Origin: Hymenobacter baengnokdamensis
GTDB taxonomy: Bacteria > Bacteroidota > Bacteroidia > Cytophagales > Hymenobacteraceae
Length of the DNA stretch: 64,000 nucleotides
NCBI RefSeq assembly: GCF_008728635.1
Contig: NZ_CP044285.1
Span: 2,976,001-3,040,000, forward strand
Direction of reading: 5' to 3'
Shown: positions 1 through 8,765 of the stretch, piece by piece
How positions within the stretch are numbered: position 1 is the stretch's first letter
How the letters are laid out: each line of letters starts with the position of its first letter
Translations under genes and position numbers: made by a program
The notes under the pieces: generated by a model
What the model was told of the DNA's origin: nothing
Databases searched by the model: none
Seen by the model: only the letters and a program-made list of their open reading frames with translations

Positions 1-35
1 CGGCCTTCGGTGTCAAATTGAATGTTCTTAGCCAT
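1..35 (-). CDS. groL: Chaperonin GroEL, N-terminal fragment (cut by window edge)
   Basis: Only the first 11 codons are present. They read MAKNIQFDTEG on the minus strand, starting at the ATG complement at 33-35, which matches the usual GroEL N-terminus in Bacteroidota. The gene follows groES (start 453, stop 163) on the same strand after about 127 bp, the standard groES-groEL order. The protein is the 60-kDa ring chaperonin that folds proteins with ATP in the cytoplasm. The identity rests on this short N-terminus and the synteny. Confidence 0.85.
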   Translation of the reverse strand, partial: MAKNIQFDTEG

Positions 36-162
36 TACGTGGTTAAGTGATAGGTTAATAAGATGTTAAGCTTTGAAATGTGATAAATGGGCTGCTGTGC
101 AAAATGTAAGAGTTAGTAAAAACCGTACATCTTTCTACTTAGCCACATTTGGCACCTTAACT

Positions 163-453
163 TTAAAGAACGGCCAGAATGTCCTTCTCCTGCATGATGA
201 GGTAGTCCTCGCCGTCCAGGGTGATTTCGGTGCCGGTCCACTTGCCGTACAATACCTGGTCGCCGGTTTTCACCTGGGGCTTGATGAGGCTGCCGCTGTC
301 GGCAGTGCGACCTTCGCCTACGGCTACTACTTCGCCACGCTGGGGCTTCTCCTTGGCAGTATCGGGAATGATGATGCCAGACTTGGTGGTGGCTTCGGCG
401 GCGGCGGCTTTAATGACCACGCGGTCGGCCAGCGGTTTAATGCTCAGTGCCAT
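163..453 (-). CDS. groS: Co-chaperonin GroES
   Basis: A 96-residue protein, the normal GroES length, starting MALSIKPLADRVVIK and containing the mobile-loop region TTKSGIIIPDTAKEKPQ (about residues 22-38) and GDQVLYGKW near residue 64. It caps the GroEL ring in the cytoplasm. The open frame extends upstream to 564, but the ATG at 451-453 matches the family N-terminus, so that start was chosen. groEL follows downstream. The upstream region holds paired repeat motifs (see 515-561) that could be a stress operator. Confidence 0.97.
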   Translation of the reverse strand: MALSIKPLADRVVIKAAAAEATTKSGIIIPDTAKEKPQRGEVVAVGEGRTADSGSLIKPQVKTGDQVLYGKWTGTEITLDGEDYLIMQEKDILAVL

Positions 454-514
454 TGGTTGAAAGGGGAAATGGATGTTTTGGATAAATAAGAAGTCGGAAC
501 TTCTGCTGCGGCGA

Positions 515-561
515 TTGACACGAAATGTGCCAACCGCCCAAACCTGACAGAATGTGCGCCA
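515..561 (-). promoter_or_regulatory. Two related repeat motifs upstream of groES
   Basis: On the plus strand, 515-533 is a 7-bp inverted repeat (TTGACAC, 5-nt spacer, GTGCCAA; one mismatch). A related copy at 545-561 shares TGACA and AATGTGC. A further palindrome, AGAAGT-N4-ACTTCT, lies at 489-504. They sit 60-110 bp upstream of the groES start. The spacing does not fit CIRCE (9-bp arms, 9-nt spacer), so this may be a different heat-shock operator. Its regulatory role is inference. Confidence 0.35.
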
Positions 562-606
562 CAACTAGCCGGATTGGCAGACCAAGGCGGCCAACACCCC
601 GCCGAC

Positions 607-658
607 CAAGCAAAAAGCCAGTGGCTCCGTCGGAACGGGGCCACTGGCTTTTTGCTTG
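607..658 (-). terminator. Long hairpin terminator downstream of secG
   Basis: A perfect 19-bp inverted repeat, 607-625 against 640-658, with a 14-nt loop. The stem contains GCCAGTGGC and runs of T or A on both sides, so it could work in both directions. It lies 18 bp beyond the secG stop codon (676) and before the groES upstream region, consistent with ending secG transcription on the minus strand. Confidence 0.8.
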
Positions 659-675
659 AATATAGAAAAAGAGGC

Positions 676-1050
676 TTATTTAGCCGGCTGTGGGGCCGTT
701 ATCGGCGCGGCCGGCTGCTGGGTGGCCGGGGCTGCTGCACCAGGGGCCGGGGCAGCCGGGGCTACCGGCACAACTGCTTTCTTGGCAGCCTGCTGGTTGA
801 CGCTCTGGATAGGGCCGTTGCTGCCGCCGCCAACCATGTGGGTAGCCAGCGATAATACAATCAGGCCCACGGCGAAGCCCCAGGTTAGCTTTTCCAGCAA
901 GTCACCGGTACGCTTAACGCCCATGAGGTTGGCGGTGCCGCTCGCACCAAACTGGCTGCTAAGGCCGCCGCCCTGAGGATTTTGGGCTAACACTACCAAG
1001 GCCAGTAGGAAGCACACGAGCAGAATGAAAATGACTAACGCGAGGTACAT
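676..1050 (-). CDS. secG: Preprotein translocase subunit SecG
   Basis: A 124-residue protein with two hydrophobic helices (about residues 2-22 and 57-74) separated by the SecG loop containing QNPQGGGLSSQFGASG (about 23-38). This subunit of the SecYEG channel supports protein export across the inner membrane. Beyond the second helix is a low-complexity Ala/Pro/Gln-rich tail (about residues 90-124), longer than in the E. coli protein. The start is an ATG at 1048-1050. A strong hairpin follows the stop. Confidence 0.93.
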   Translation of the reverse strand: MYLALVIFILLVCFLLALVVLAQNPQGGGLSSQFGASGTANLMGVKRTGDLLEKLTWGFAVGLIVLSLATHMVGGGSNGPIQSVNQQAAKKAVVPVAPAAPAPGAAAPATQQPAAPITAPQPAK

Positions 1051-1065
1051 GGAAAAAAGTAAAAG

Positions 1066-2211
1066 CTACGCCGACGGGCGCAAAGATTCAATTTGGGCTG
1101 CAAAGTACGCCATTTTTTCTGGGTGTTTCACCATCAGGCGCTCATAAACTGCAATGGCGCGGTCATTTTTTCCCTGGCGGGCCAATATTTTAGCCAGGCT
1201 TTCCGATGCCAGGTCGGGCTCCGCGCGGGTGCTGCGCACCGAGAGGTCGGCCTGGGCGTCGGGCTCGGGAGCCGAGGGCAACGGAGCTACGCGCCGCCGC
1301 TGCGGGGCCGGCGCACGCTGTAAGAAGCTGTTAATCAGGTCGAGAGAGCTGGGCTTGGGTAGCGTTGAGGGCTGATGGGCCGCCAGGTGCGCCAGCAGGA
1401 GGCCATCGGGCTCAAAAAACTCGCCAGTAGGCGGCAGGCTGGCACTGGGCAGTAAGTCAGTGGGGAGGGGAGCTACCAGGCAAAAGCCCAGCCGGCTCCC
1501 CTCGGCGGGGGCGTAGCCTACCTCAGGCACACCGCTATACGCCGGCAGCGCAGGAGTGGGCGCCACAGTGGCAGCAGTACTAGCACCAGCTGGCTCGACT
1601 GGCTCTGGCAGGCGATAAGCCAGTAGCTCGGCCGGCTCTTCATCAGCCAGCCCAAACTCATGGCGGGCTACCTCGGCCTCGGCCGGCGGGCGGATGGGCG
1701 GAGCCTGGGCCGGCAGCTCTGCTTCTGTCTCAGGCGGCAGCTCAGAAACCACTGCTTGGGGCAAGGTGGCCGGTGCTGCTGCCCCAATTACCTGGTCGGG
1801 CTCGTCGGTTGGCGCTACTACGAGGAGCGGTTGCTCAGCGAAAACCTCGTTTTCCGGAGCAATGGCAGTAGGCTTAGGGCCCGGAACCTCAACTAGCGCA
1901 GGCGCTGCCGCTCGCTCCGGCATGGCGATAGACGCCTCTACTTCGGCAAGTGCCGGCTCAGCTACTGCTATTGACGGGGCGGGCTGCTCTATCAGCTGGC
2001 GCAGGCGCGTGCGGTCGGCGGCATAAGTGGCGGCCCGGCGCAGGCGCTGGCCGGCCAGCATAGAGCTTTGGTCGTGCGCCGCTTTGGCCAGCAGCAGGTG
2101 AGCCGTTTGGCAGTAGGGGAAGGCCTCGGCCAACTGCTCCAACGCACGCGTATCGGCCCCGTTGAGAGTCGAAGGATGGGTTAGGAGCTGTAAAAGCGAG
2201 GCGCGGGTCAT
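1066..2211 (-). CDS. Pro/Ala/Glu-rich protein with TPR-like ends, function unknown
   Basis: A 381-residue protein. The N-terminal 70 residues look helical (SLLQLLTHPSTLNGADTRAL, then AFPYCQTAHLLLAKAAHD). Residues of about 75-270 are low-complexity, rich in Ala, Pro and Glu. The C-terminus (SESLAKILARQGKNDRAIAVYERLMVKHP) resembles a single TPR hairpin. No signal peptide or membrane segment is seen, so it is probably cytoplasmic. The start is ATG 2209-2211; the stop is 15 bp upstream of secG, suggesting co-transcription. Similar proteins of unknown role accompany secG in related bacteria as far as recalled; no function is claimed. Confidence 0.8.
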   Translation of the reverse strand: MTRASLLQLLTHPSTLNGADTRALEQLAEAFPYCQTAHLLLAKAAHDQSSMLAGQRLRRAATYAADRTRLRQLIEQPAPSIAVAEPALAEVEASIAMPERAAAPALVEVPGPKPTAIAPENEVFAEQPLLVVAPTDEPDQVIGAAAPATLPQAVVSELPPETEAELPAQAPPIRPPAEAEVARHEFGLADEEPAELLAYRLPEPVEPAGASTAATVAPTPALPAYSGVPEVGYAPAEGSRLGFCLVAPLPTDLLPSASLPPTGEFFEPDGLLLAHLAAHQPSTLPKPSSLDLINSFLQRAPAPQRRRVAPLPSAPEPDAQADLSVRSTRAEPDLASESLAKILARQGKNDRAIAVYERLMVKHPEKMAYFAAQIESLRPSA

Positions 2212-2290
2212 GCGTGGGTGAGAAGGAGGGCGTTGGGTGGCGTAGCTGGCGTTTAAAGCCTATTAGTCAATGCTATAGATTGTTCGAGCG

Positions 2291-2833
2291 CTACCAGTTG
2301 GCCACCGATTTGTTGAACATATCGCTGATAATATTGCGCGTGATTTCGCGAACTGATGCCAAATCGTTGTTTATGGACGCAATATCCTGCGTAGAAGCGA
2401 AATCGCGCTGGCTCTGGAAAGTCTGCTCGAAGTCCTGCTTATTATTCTTGGTGTTGGTAAAGCGCAGCTGCACCTGAATGGTGAGGCGGTTGGCTCCCGC
2501 GCTGGGCAGTCCGCCGGCCTGCTGAATGGCCGCCGGAGCAAAGTCGTAGGCCACAATAGTACCTTCAAATTGCAGGTCGCCATCGCGCGGCACCAGCTTA
2601 AGGGTGGTATTACGCTGAAAATAGTCCTTAATATCTTCGGTAAAGCGCTGCGACAGATACGCCGGCGCGTTGGGCGCAGTATTCTGGAAGGTCTGAATGG
2701 AAATCGTTTTAACCGCCGGGTCGATGTTGGTGCCGTTGAACGAATACACGCCGCAACTGCTGAGCAGGAGCAAGGGCAGCGCCAGCAGGCCCAGCGCCTG
2801 GCGGCGGGTGGTTTTAAGCCGATTCCAGGTCAT
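2291..2833 (-). CDS. lptE: LPS assembly lipoprotein LptE
   Basis: A 180-residue lipoprotein. The signal peptide has an RR-containing n-region, a Leu-rich core and a lipobox LSSC at Cys27, followed by GVYSFNGTNIDP, typical of the Bacteroidota LptE family. LptE plugs the LptD barrel and helps place LPS in the outer leaflet. The ATG at 2831-2833 was chosen because it gives a proper signal peptide. It overlaps the end of the upstream regulator gene (stop 2814) by 20 bp, which implies translational coupling. Confidence 0.88.
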   Translation of the reverse strand: MTWNRLKTTRRQALGLLALPLLLLSSCGVYSFNGTNIDPAVKTISIQTFQNTAPNAPAYLSQRFTEDIKDYFQRNTTLKLVPRDGDLQFEGTIVAYDFAPAAIQQAGGLPSAGANRLTIQVQLRFTNTKNNKQDFEQTFQSQRDFASTQDIASINNDLASVREITRNIISDMFNKSVANW

Positions 2834-4142
2834 ATTGCTTGAGCTTGCGGTAGAGGGTGCGCTCCGAGATGCCCAGGTCCTGGGCCGCATATTTGCGTTT
2901 GTTGTGATGCTTCTTCAAGGCCTTGAGAATCATCTCTTTCTCAATTGCATCGAGCGACAGGGTTTCCTCCTCAGTTTCGTGCGAAATGTCTTCGGTGTGG
3001 TCGGTATCGTCCTCGTCGGCATAGTTACCCACCGAGCTTACATCTACCCGCAGCGGCGCGGCCGGGCTGGCCGGCAGGTAATAGCCGTTGCTTTCGGCTG
3101 CCCCATCCGGGGCCGGGTGGGGCAGCGGCTCGTTTAAGTTGTTAAATAAATGGCTGTTCTGCCGCAGCAGCTCCTGGGTATCAGTAGTGGCGGGGCGGTT
3201 GCCGGTGGCCAGCTCCAGCACCACTTTTTTAAGGTCGGTCATGTCGCGGCGCATGTCGAACAGCAGCCGGTACAGAATATCGCGCTCCGAATAAGAGCTA
3301 AAATCATTGCCGGTGCTGTGGCCGGGCAGCAGGGCCGGCAACAGCGACGTTTGGGCGGCCGGCAAATAGGTAGTCAGGCGGGCGGCATCGACTTCCCGCT
3401 CCAACTCAAGCACCGAAATCTGCTCGGCCAGGTTCTTAAGCTGGCGAATGTTGCCCGGAAACCGAAACCGGGTAAGCAGCCGGACCGCGTCGGGCGTAAG
3501 AGATATAGGTTTTACCCGATGTTTCTCCGAAAAATCAGCGGTGAATTTGCGGAATAGCAGGTAAATATCGTCGCCGCGCTCGCGCAGGGACGGCACCGTA
3601 ATCGGCACCGTGTTAAGCCGGTAGTAGAGGTCTTCGCGGAACTTGCCGGCCTGCACGCGGTCGAGCAGATTCACGTTGGTGGCGGCCACTACGCGCACGT
3701 CGGTTTTCTGAACCTTGCTGCTACCCACCCGGATAAACTCGCCGTTTTCGAGCACGCGCAGCAGGCGGGCCTGGGTGCCCAGCGGCATTTCGGCAATCTC
3801 ATCCAGAAAGATGGTGCCACCGTCGGTCACTTCAAAATAGCCCTTGCGAGCTTCATTAGCCCCCGTAAATGCGCCTTTTTCGTGCCCAAACAGCTCCGAG
3901 TCGATAGTGCCTTCCGGAATGGCGCCGCAGTTGATGGCGATAAACTGCCCGTGCTTGCGCGGCGACAGGGCGTGGATAATCTTGGAAAACGACTCCTTGC
4001 CCGACCCGCTTTCGCCGGTGATGAGCACGGTCATGTCGGTCGGCGCAACCTGCGCGGCTACCTGAATGGCGTAGTTCAGCGCCGGCGCATTGCCGATGAT
4101 GCCGAAGCGCTGCTTGATGGATTGAATCTCTTGATTTGTCAT
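2814..4142 (-). CDS. Sigma-54-dependent transcriptional activator (AAA+ and Fis HTH only)
   Basis: A 442-residue protein. The AAA+ domain begins almost at the N-terminus: Walker A GESGSGKE (43-50), the sigma-54 contact loop GAFTGA (90-95), Walker B region GGTIFLDEIAEMP, and R-finger region RFPGNIRQLKN. The C-terminus has a Fis-type helix-turn-helix (LKKHHNKRKYAAQDLGISERTLYRKL). Between about residues 270 and 390 lies an acidic linker (NYADEDDTDHTEDISHETEEE). No receiver, GAF or PAS domain precedes the ATPase, so its activity is probably controlled by a partner or by its level. It shares an overlap with lptE. Confidence 0.93.
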   Translation of the reverse strand: MTNQEIQSIKQRFGIIGNAPALNYAIQVAAQVAPTDMTVLITGESGSGKESFSKIIHALSPRKHGQFIAINCGAIPEGTIDSELFGHEKGAFTGANEARKGYFEVTDGGTIFLDEIAEMPLGTQARLLRVLENGEFIRVGSSKVQKTDVRVVAATNVNLLDRVQAGKFREDLYYRLNTVPITVPSLRERGDDIYLLFRKFTADFSEKHRVKPISLTPDAVRLLTRFRFPGNIRQLKNLAEQISVLELEREVDAARLTTYLPAAQTSLLPALLPGHSTGNDFSSYSERDILYRLLFDMRRDMTDLKKVVLELATGNRPATTDTQELLRQNSHLFNNLNEPLPHPAPDGAAESNGYYLPASPAAPLRVDVSSVGNYADEDDTDHTEDISHETEEETLSLDAIEKEMILKALKKHHNKRKYAAQDLGISERTLYRKLKQYDLESA

Positions 4143-4179
4143 TGGCTAGACCAAGCCTAACCGACTCAGTCCGATGAAG

Positions 4180-4296
4180 TTATTTTTTAGAAAAGTTCAT
4201 GCGCCATAACAGACGAATGACCAAAAAGGCGATGAAACCGCCAGTCAGCAACTGGAGAGCTTGCCAAATAAGTAAGCCGCTAAAGGGACCTGTCAT
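4180..4296 (-). CDS. Small single-pass membrane protein, 38 residues
   Basis: A 38-residue open frame with ATG at 4294-4296. It has one hydrophobic stretch (about residues 8-30, LLIWQALQLLTGGFIAFLVI) followed by the positively charged end RLLWRMNFSKK, so the C-terminus is probably cytoplasmic. It fills the gap between miaB and the sigma-54 activator on the same strand. The longer frame extending to 4377 overlaps miaB and is not favoured. No function is recognised; it could be a chance frame, but its composition fits a small inner-membrane protein. Confidence 0.45.
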   Translation of the reverse strand: MTGPFSGLLIWQALQLLTGGFIAFLVIRLLWRMNFSKK

Positions 4297-4318
4297 TAGT
4301 GATGAATAAAAAGTTGAG

Positions 4319-5755
4319 CTAGACTGCCTCACCCAGCAGCGAGCCCCCCGTATTCGTGTGCACCAGCACGTTGACATAGTCGCCTTTCTGAAAATTGCCT
4401 TTCGGGAAAATCACTACCTGGTTCTGGCTGTTGCGGCCGCTGAGGTCGTCTTTCGAGCGTTTGGAGAAATTCTCGACCAGCACCTGGTGCACGCGGCCCA
4501 CCCCGCGCTCGTAGCGGGCCCGGCTGTGGGCCTGCTGGCGGTCGATTATTTCCTGAAGTCGGCGCTTTTTTACTTCCAGCGGCACGTCATCGGCGAGCTT
4601 GCGGGCGGCCAGGGTGCCGGGGCGCTCCGAGTAGAAAAACATATAAGCCATGTCATATTGAACATGGTCGATAAGGCTCAGCGTATCCTGATGCTCTTCT
4701 TCCGTCTCGGAGCAGAAGCCGGCAATCATATCCGTCGAGATGGCACAGTCGTCGCCCAGGATGCGGCGCACGGCCGCCACGCGCTCCTCGTACCAGGCCC
4801 GGTCGTAGGTCCGGTTCATTAGCGCCAGCACGCGCGAGTTGCCGCTCTGGGCGGGCAGATGCAGGTACTTGCAGATGTTGTCGTGCCGCGCCATGGTGTG
4901 CAGCACCTCGTCGGTAATATCCTTGGGGTGCGAGGTCGAAAAGCGTACCCGCAGCTGCGGGCTCACGAGCGCTACGCGCTCCAGCAGCTGGGCAAAGTTG
5001 ACGTGCTCCTGGCCATCGGCGCTGGCCCACTTGTAGCTGTCGACGTTTTGGCCGAGCAGGGTAACTTCCTTGTAGCCAGCGGCCACCAGGTCGCGGGCTT
5101 CCTGCACAATGCTATGCGCATCGCGGCTGCGCTCGCGCCCGCGGGTGAAGGGCACCACGCAAAACGAGCACATATTGTCGCAGCCCCGCATGATGCTGAT
5201 GAAGGCCGATACGCCGTTCGAGTTGAGGCGCACGGGCGTGATATCGGCGTAGGTTTCTTCGCGGCTCAGCAGCACGTTGACGGCCTTCTGACCCCCATCA
5301 ATCTGCGCAATGAGCTGGGGAAGGTCGCGGTAGGCGTCGGGGCCCACCACGAGGTCCACGATTTTCTCTTCTTCCAAAAACCGGCTTTTGAGGCGCTCGG
5401 CCATGCAGCCCAGCACGCCCACGAGCATGCCCGGCCGGCGCTTTTTATGCGAGTTGATTTGGGTGAGGCGCATGCGCACCGTCTGCTCGGCCTTCTCGCG
5501 GATGGAGCAGGTATTGAGCAGCACCAGGTCGGCGGTGGCGAGGTCTTCGGTCGTATCGAACCCTTCCGCCGCCAGGATGCTGGACACGATTTCGGAATCT
5601 GAGAAGTTCATCTGGCAGCCGTAGCTCTCGATGTAGAGCTTGCGGCCCGCGCCGGTGCGGGTGGCGGCGCTCACGCGCACGTCGGTGGGCAGGGCCGCCG
5701 CGTCGGGTGCGGGTGCAGTAGCAAGAAAATCTAACGTAATGAGCGGTTGAGACAT
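4319..5755 (-). CDS. miaB: tRNA-2-methylthio-N6-isopentenyladenosine synthase MiaB
   Basis: A 478-residue protein. The N-terminal UPF0004 domain holds YGCQMN (first Cys), LLNTCSIRE and GVLGCMAE, the three ligands of the auxiliary cluster. The radical-SAM motif CDNMCSFC lies in [23 protein letters not shown]-terminal TRAM domain precedes the stop. The enzyme adds the 2-methylthio group to i6A37 in tRNA. The ATG at 5753-5755 is preferred over an upstream TTG. miaE, the hydroxylase acting on the MiaB product, lies elsewhere in the window (14714-15316). Confidence 0.97.
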   Translation of the reverse strand: MSQPLITLDFLATAPAPDAAALPTDVRVSAATRTGAGRKLYIESYGCQMNFSDSEIVSSILAAEGFDTTEDLATADLVLLNTCSIREKAEQTVRMRLTQINSHKKRRPGMLVGVLGCMAERLKSRFLEEEKIVDLVVGPDAYRDLPQLIAQIDGGQKAVNVLLSREETYADITPVRLNSNGVSAFISIMRGCDNMCSFCVVPFTRGRERSRDAHSIVQEARDLVAAGYKEVTLLGQNVDSYKWASADGQEHVNFAQLLERVALVSPQLRVRFSTSHPKDITDEVLHTMARHDNICKYLHLPAQSGNSRVLALMNRTYDRAWYEERVAAVRRILGDDCAISTDMIAGFCSETEEEHQDTLSLIDHVQYDMAYMFFYSERPGTLAARKLADDVPLEVKKRRLQEIIDRQQAHSRARYERGVGRVHQVLVENFSKRSKDDLSGRNSQNQVVIFPKGNFQKGDYVNVLVHTNTGGSLLGEAV

Positions 5756-5848
5756 AGCAGGCAAGATGCTCCGGCCGGATGCGGGGCGGGTAACAAAGAT
5801 ACAAAAAATGACAGAATGGCAGGTGGCGGTTAGTTCCTGGTTTTGAAC

Positions 5849-7129
5849 TTACGTCTTGCTGAGGCTGGTTTGCAGCGCTTCGAGCACGCCCTGCGCTTTC
5901 AGCAGGCATTCCTGGTACTCGTGCTCCGGCACGGAGTCATACGTGATGGCCGAGCCGACTTGCAGGCTAAGGTAGCCGGTATCGGCGCGGTATTGCAGGC
6001 TGCGAATCACGACGTTGAACTCAAATTCGCCATCGGGCCACACAAAGCCGAAGCTGCCGCTGTAGAGGCCGCGCCGGCTGGCTTCGTAATATTCAATAAG
6101 CTGCATAGCCCTGATTTTGGGCGCGCCCGTCATCGAGCCCATCGGGAAGGTAGCGCGCAGAATGTCGGCCAGGTCCACGCCCGGCCGTAGCTCTGCCGTG
6201 ACGGTCGAAATCAATTGCCAAACCTGCTTAAAGCCGTAGGTGCCAAATAGCTCGGGCACTTCGACGGTGCCGGTGCGCGCCACGCGGGCGAGGTCATTGC
6301 GCACGAGGTCCACTATCATCAGGTTTTCGGCGCGCTCTTTTTCGTCGTGCAGCAGGGTGAGGCGCTGCTGCTCATCATCGGCCGGGGTGGAGCCGCGGCG
6401 CCGCGTTCCCTTTATGGGCTGCGAGGTAATAATATTATTTTTACTATGTACAAAACATTCCGGTGAGGCGCATAGCAAATAATGGTCGTGGTAGCGCAGA
6501 AAGCCCGCGTACGGGGCTGGTGATGCCTCGTTGAGCCGCCAGAACGTGGCAACCGGGTCGAGCTGCACGTTTTCGGCGTAAAATTCCTGGCACAAATTCA
6601 ACTCGTACACCTCCCCAGTAAGAATATCCTGGCGCACGTTTTCAACGGCTTGCAGGTAATCGGTGCGGGGCATGCGCGCCCGCAGCGGCGGCACTGCGGG
6701 GCGGCCGGCGGCCGGCACGGGCGTAGCCAGAATGGTGGCCAGCACGTTGGTTGTCGTGCCCTCAATCACCAGCATATCGTCCTGCCAGTACAGGTAGGTT
6801 TCGGGCAGAAAGAAGTGCAGCGCCGGCCAATTAAGACCGGAGAAATTGTTGCTACTCAGCGCTTCAATCTCATTCTTAACATCATACGTGATAAAGCCGC
6901 AGCGGGGAAGCTGGTAGGGCGGCCCACTTAGGTGCGCAGGTAGCTCGGCCAGCTTATGCGGGGCAGGGAGCGTCGCGTTGGCTACCGCCAGCAGCCGCGT
7001 AAACGTGCCGGCCGCCGAAGCCTGCAAGTTATTGGGCTCATAATAAGCGCAATGTAGAAAATGCGCCGCCCACTGCAAGGCGCGGGCGCGGAAGTCGGTG
7101 GGCAGGCTGGCGAGCGGGATGGTCAACAT
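5849..7129 (-). CDS. pabB: Aminodeoxychorismate synthase component I (PabB-like chorismate-binding enzyme)
   Basis: A 426-residue chorismate-utilising enzyme. The motif PIKGTRRRG carries the Lys that typifies PabB where anthranilate synthase usually has Ala. Further family motifs are MIVDLVRNDLARV, FPMGSMTGAPKIRAMQLI and YSGSFGFVWPDGEFEFNVVIRS. It is expected to aminate chorismate to 4-amino-4-deoxychorismate for folate synthesis, with a glutaminase partner not seen here. No lyase domain is fused. Start ATG 7127-7129, 10 bp downstream of the TPR gene stop, so probably the same transcript. An AT-rich patch with rare codons lies at 6426-6446. Confidence 0.88.
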   Translation of the reverse strand: MLTIPLASLPTDFRARALQWAAHFLHCAYYEPNNLQASAAGTFTRLLAVANATLPAPHKLAELPAHLSGPPYQLPRCGFITYDVKNEIEALSSNNFSGLNWPALHFFLPETYLYWQDDMLVIEGTTTNVLATILATPVPAAGRPAVPPLRARMPRTDYLQAVENVRQDILTGEVYELNLCQEFYAENVQLDPVATFWRLNEASPAPYAGFLRYHDHYLLCASPECFVHSKNNIITSQPIKGTRRRGSTPADDEQQRLTLLHDEKERAENLMIVDLVRNDLARVARTGTVEVPELFGTYGFKQVWQLISTVTAELRPGVDLADILRATFPMGSMTGAPKIRAMQLIEYYEASRRGLYSGSFGFVWPDGEFEFNVVIRSLQYRADTGYLSLQVGSAITYDSVPEHEYQECLLKAQGVLEALQTSLSKT

Positions 7130-7139
7130 AAAGCTTCCA

Positions 7140-8699
7140 CTATAACCCCCGCAGAGCCAGTTTGGCTTTCTGGTCGGTGCTGTTTTTGTATTCGTGCCTG
7201 GGGTAGGCCATCGCCTGCTTAAAATAGGCTTTGGCCGCTGGCCGCTGGCCGGCTGCCTGCGCCAGGTAGCCGAGCTGCAAAGCCGACTGCGGCGCGAAGT
7301 AGTAAGCGGGGTCGCCCAGCACGGCCGACCGGCGCAGGGTGAGCTGGTAGTCGGCCTGGGCCGAATCGAGGCGGCCCAGGCCTTCCCACACGCGGGCGCG
7401 GCGGTAGGGCGCTTCCAGCTGGTCGCGCACGGGTGTAGCGGGAGTAGAATGAAATTGCTGCAAGGTGCTCAGCGCCTGGGTATAGTAGCCGCCATCGGTT
7501 TGCAGGCGGGCATGGGTCAGCACGGGGTTGAGCAGTTGAGCGTCGTGGTAGAAGCGCTGGGCGTAGATATCTTCCTCAATGGTAAGCGGCCCGGCCTGGT
7601 TGATTTGCTGGCGATAGCGTTCGGTCGCGGCCGCGGGAGCCCCCCCCAGCCAGGCGGCCAGGTAAAGCTTGAAAGCCGCATCCTTGCGATAATACTCACC
7701 CCGGTACTCGTGCAGAAACTGCTGGTTTTCGGTGATGGAGCTGGCATAGTCGCCGCGATAAAGCAGTAGGTCGGCAGCCAGGTGGTGCAGGTAGGCCAGG
7801 GGCAGGTAGGCCGCGCCGGTAGGCCGGGCGCGGTAGGCCGCCAGCGCCTGCTCGCCGTGGTGCTGGCGCTTTTGCAGGCTGATAACCAGGTAGCTAAAGA
7901 GCAAATTATCGGGCTGCTCGCTTGCCAGCCTTAGCACCAATAACAGGCTCTCATTGCCTTTTTTATAATACGCTTCCCGAATAAGCGCGAGCAAAATCTG
8001 GCTTTCGGGCTGGAAATCGTGGGGTTGCGCCGCCGCCCGGCCCAGGTTTTGCAAGCCTTGCTCCACGCTGCCGCTCAGGCCCAGCAGCCGCAAAAACCAG
8101 TGGTAGCCCTCCGGCAGCGAGCCGATACCGAACTGGCATAGCCCCAGGGTTTTGCGAATAGGCAAATAAGCTGGGTAGCGCTGCGCGGCGGCTTGCACCA
8201 GCAGGGCCGCCTGGCGCAGGTTCCAGGCGCCGCGCACCTCGTGGTGAAAGACAATCTGACTCAGTGCCTGGTGCAGCCGAATCTCGGCCTGCACATAGTC
8301 GCGCAGGGCGCTGCCCGGTGCTTTTTCCAGGACTGCCAGCCGCTTGTCGTGCGCAGCCTGGTTAGCCTCGTAGTGGCTGGCATCCTGGCTGATAAGCAGC
8401 TCTACAAAATCGGCGCAGTCGGCTACCAGCAGCGTACCGGGCGCGCGCGCCGGCTCGGCCGCCAGCAGCTGGCGGCAGGTGCTCACTTTCAGCTTCAGCA
8501 GCTCGGCGTAGGCGTGGCGGGCGGCGGGCGAAAGCGTTTCCGGGGCTGGCGTGGCATCGGGTAGCGGCTGCGGGGCCAGCGCCTGGCGGGGGGCACCAGG
8601 CGGCGCACTGAGGCCGGCCGTAGTAGCCAACAGGCTCACTACCACGCTCCACGCGCCCCGGCGAAGTCTCTGGCGTAGCCCGGTGGTAATTTCCGTCAA
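7140..8699 (-). CDS. Secreted or periplasmic TPR-rich protein, function unknown
   Basis: A frame of up to 519 residues. The N-terminus has Arg residues followed by a hydrophobic core ending SLLATTAGLSA, consistent with a signal peptide. The rest is helical and resembles degenerate tetratricopeptide repeats, for example ARVWEGLGRLDSAQADYQLT and LQLGYLAQAAGQRPAAKAYF near the C-terminus. The first start codon is TTG 8697-8699, which overlaps a promoter-like TACATTTTG; a start at a GTG near 8645 or 8639 is possible. It lies downstream of the zinc-ribbon gene behind a terminator. Probably a scaffold protein; its partner is unknown. Confidence 0.75.
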   Translation of the reverse strand: MTEITTGLRQRLRRGAWSVVVSLLATTAGLSAPPGAPRQALAPQPLPDATPAPETLSPAARHAYAELLKLKVSTCRQLLAAEPARAPGTLLVADCADFVELLISQDASHYEANQAAHDKRLAVLEKAPGSALRDYVQAEIRLHQALSQIVFHHEVRGAWNLRQAALLVQAAAQRYPAYLPIRKTLGLCQFGIGSLPEGYHWFLRLLGLSGSVEQGLQNLGRAAAQPHDFQPESQILLALIREAYYKKGNESLLLVLRLASEQPDNLLFSYLVISLQKRQHHGEQALAAYRARPTGAAYLPLAYLHHLAADLLLYRGDYASSITENQQFLHEYRGEYYRKDAAFKLYLAAWLGGAPAAATERYRQQINQAGPLTIEEDIYAQRFYHDAQLLNPVLTHARLQTDGGYYTQALSTLQQFHSTPATPVRDQLEAPYRRARVWEGLGRLDSAQADYQLTLRRSAVLGDPAYYFAPQSALQLGYLAQAAGQRPAAKAYFKQAMAYPRHEYKNSTDQKAKLALRGL

Positions 8700-8713
8700 A
8701 ATGTAAGGGCGAT

Positions 8714-8741
8714 AAAAAAAGGAACGACCGTAGCCGTTCCT
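8714..8741 (-). terminator. Rho-independent terminator after the zinc-ribbon gene
   Basis: Read on the minus strand: the 7-bp arm AGGAACG, a short loop, CGTTCCT, then a run of seven T. It lies 25 bp beyond the stop of the gene at 8766-9539 and just before the next gene on the same strand, so that gene probably has its own promoter. Confidence 0.75.
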
Positions 8742-8765
8742 CTTCTTTGAAATACAAGCTAGAGC

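Noticed and set aside
515..533. Sigma-54 promoter upstream of groES (TTGGCAC on the minus strand)
   Set aside because: The -24 half is present, but the -12 half reads GTGTC instead of TTGC, so the consensus is not met; the inverted-repeat reading fits better.
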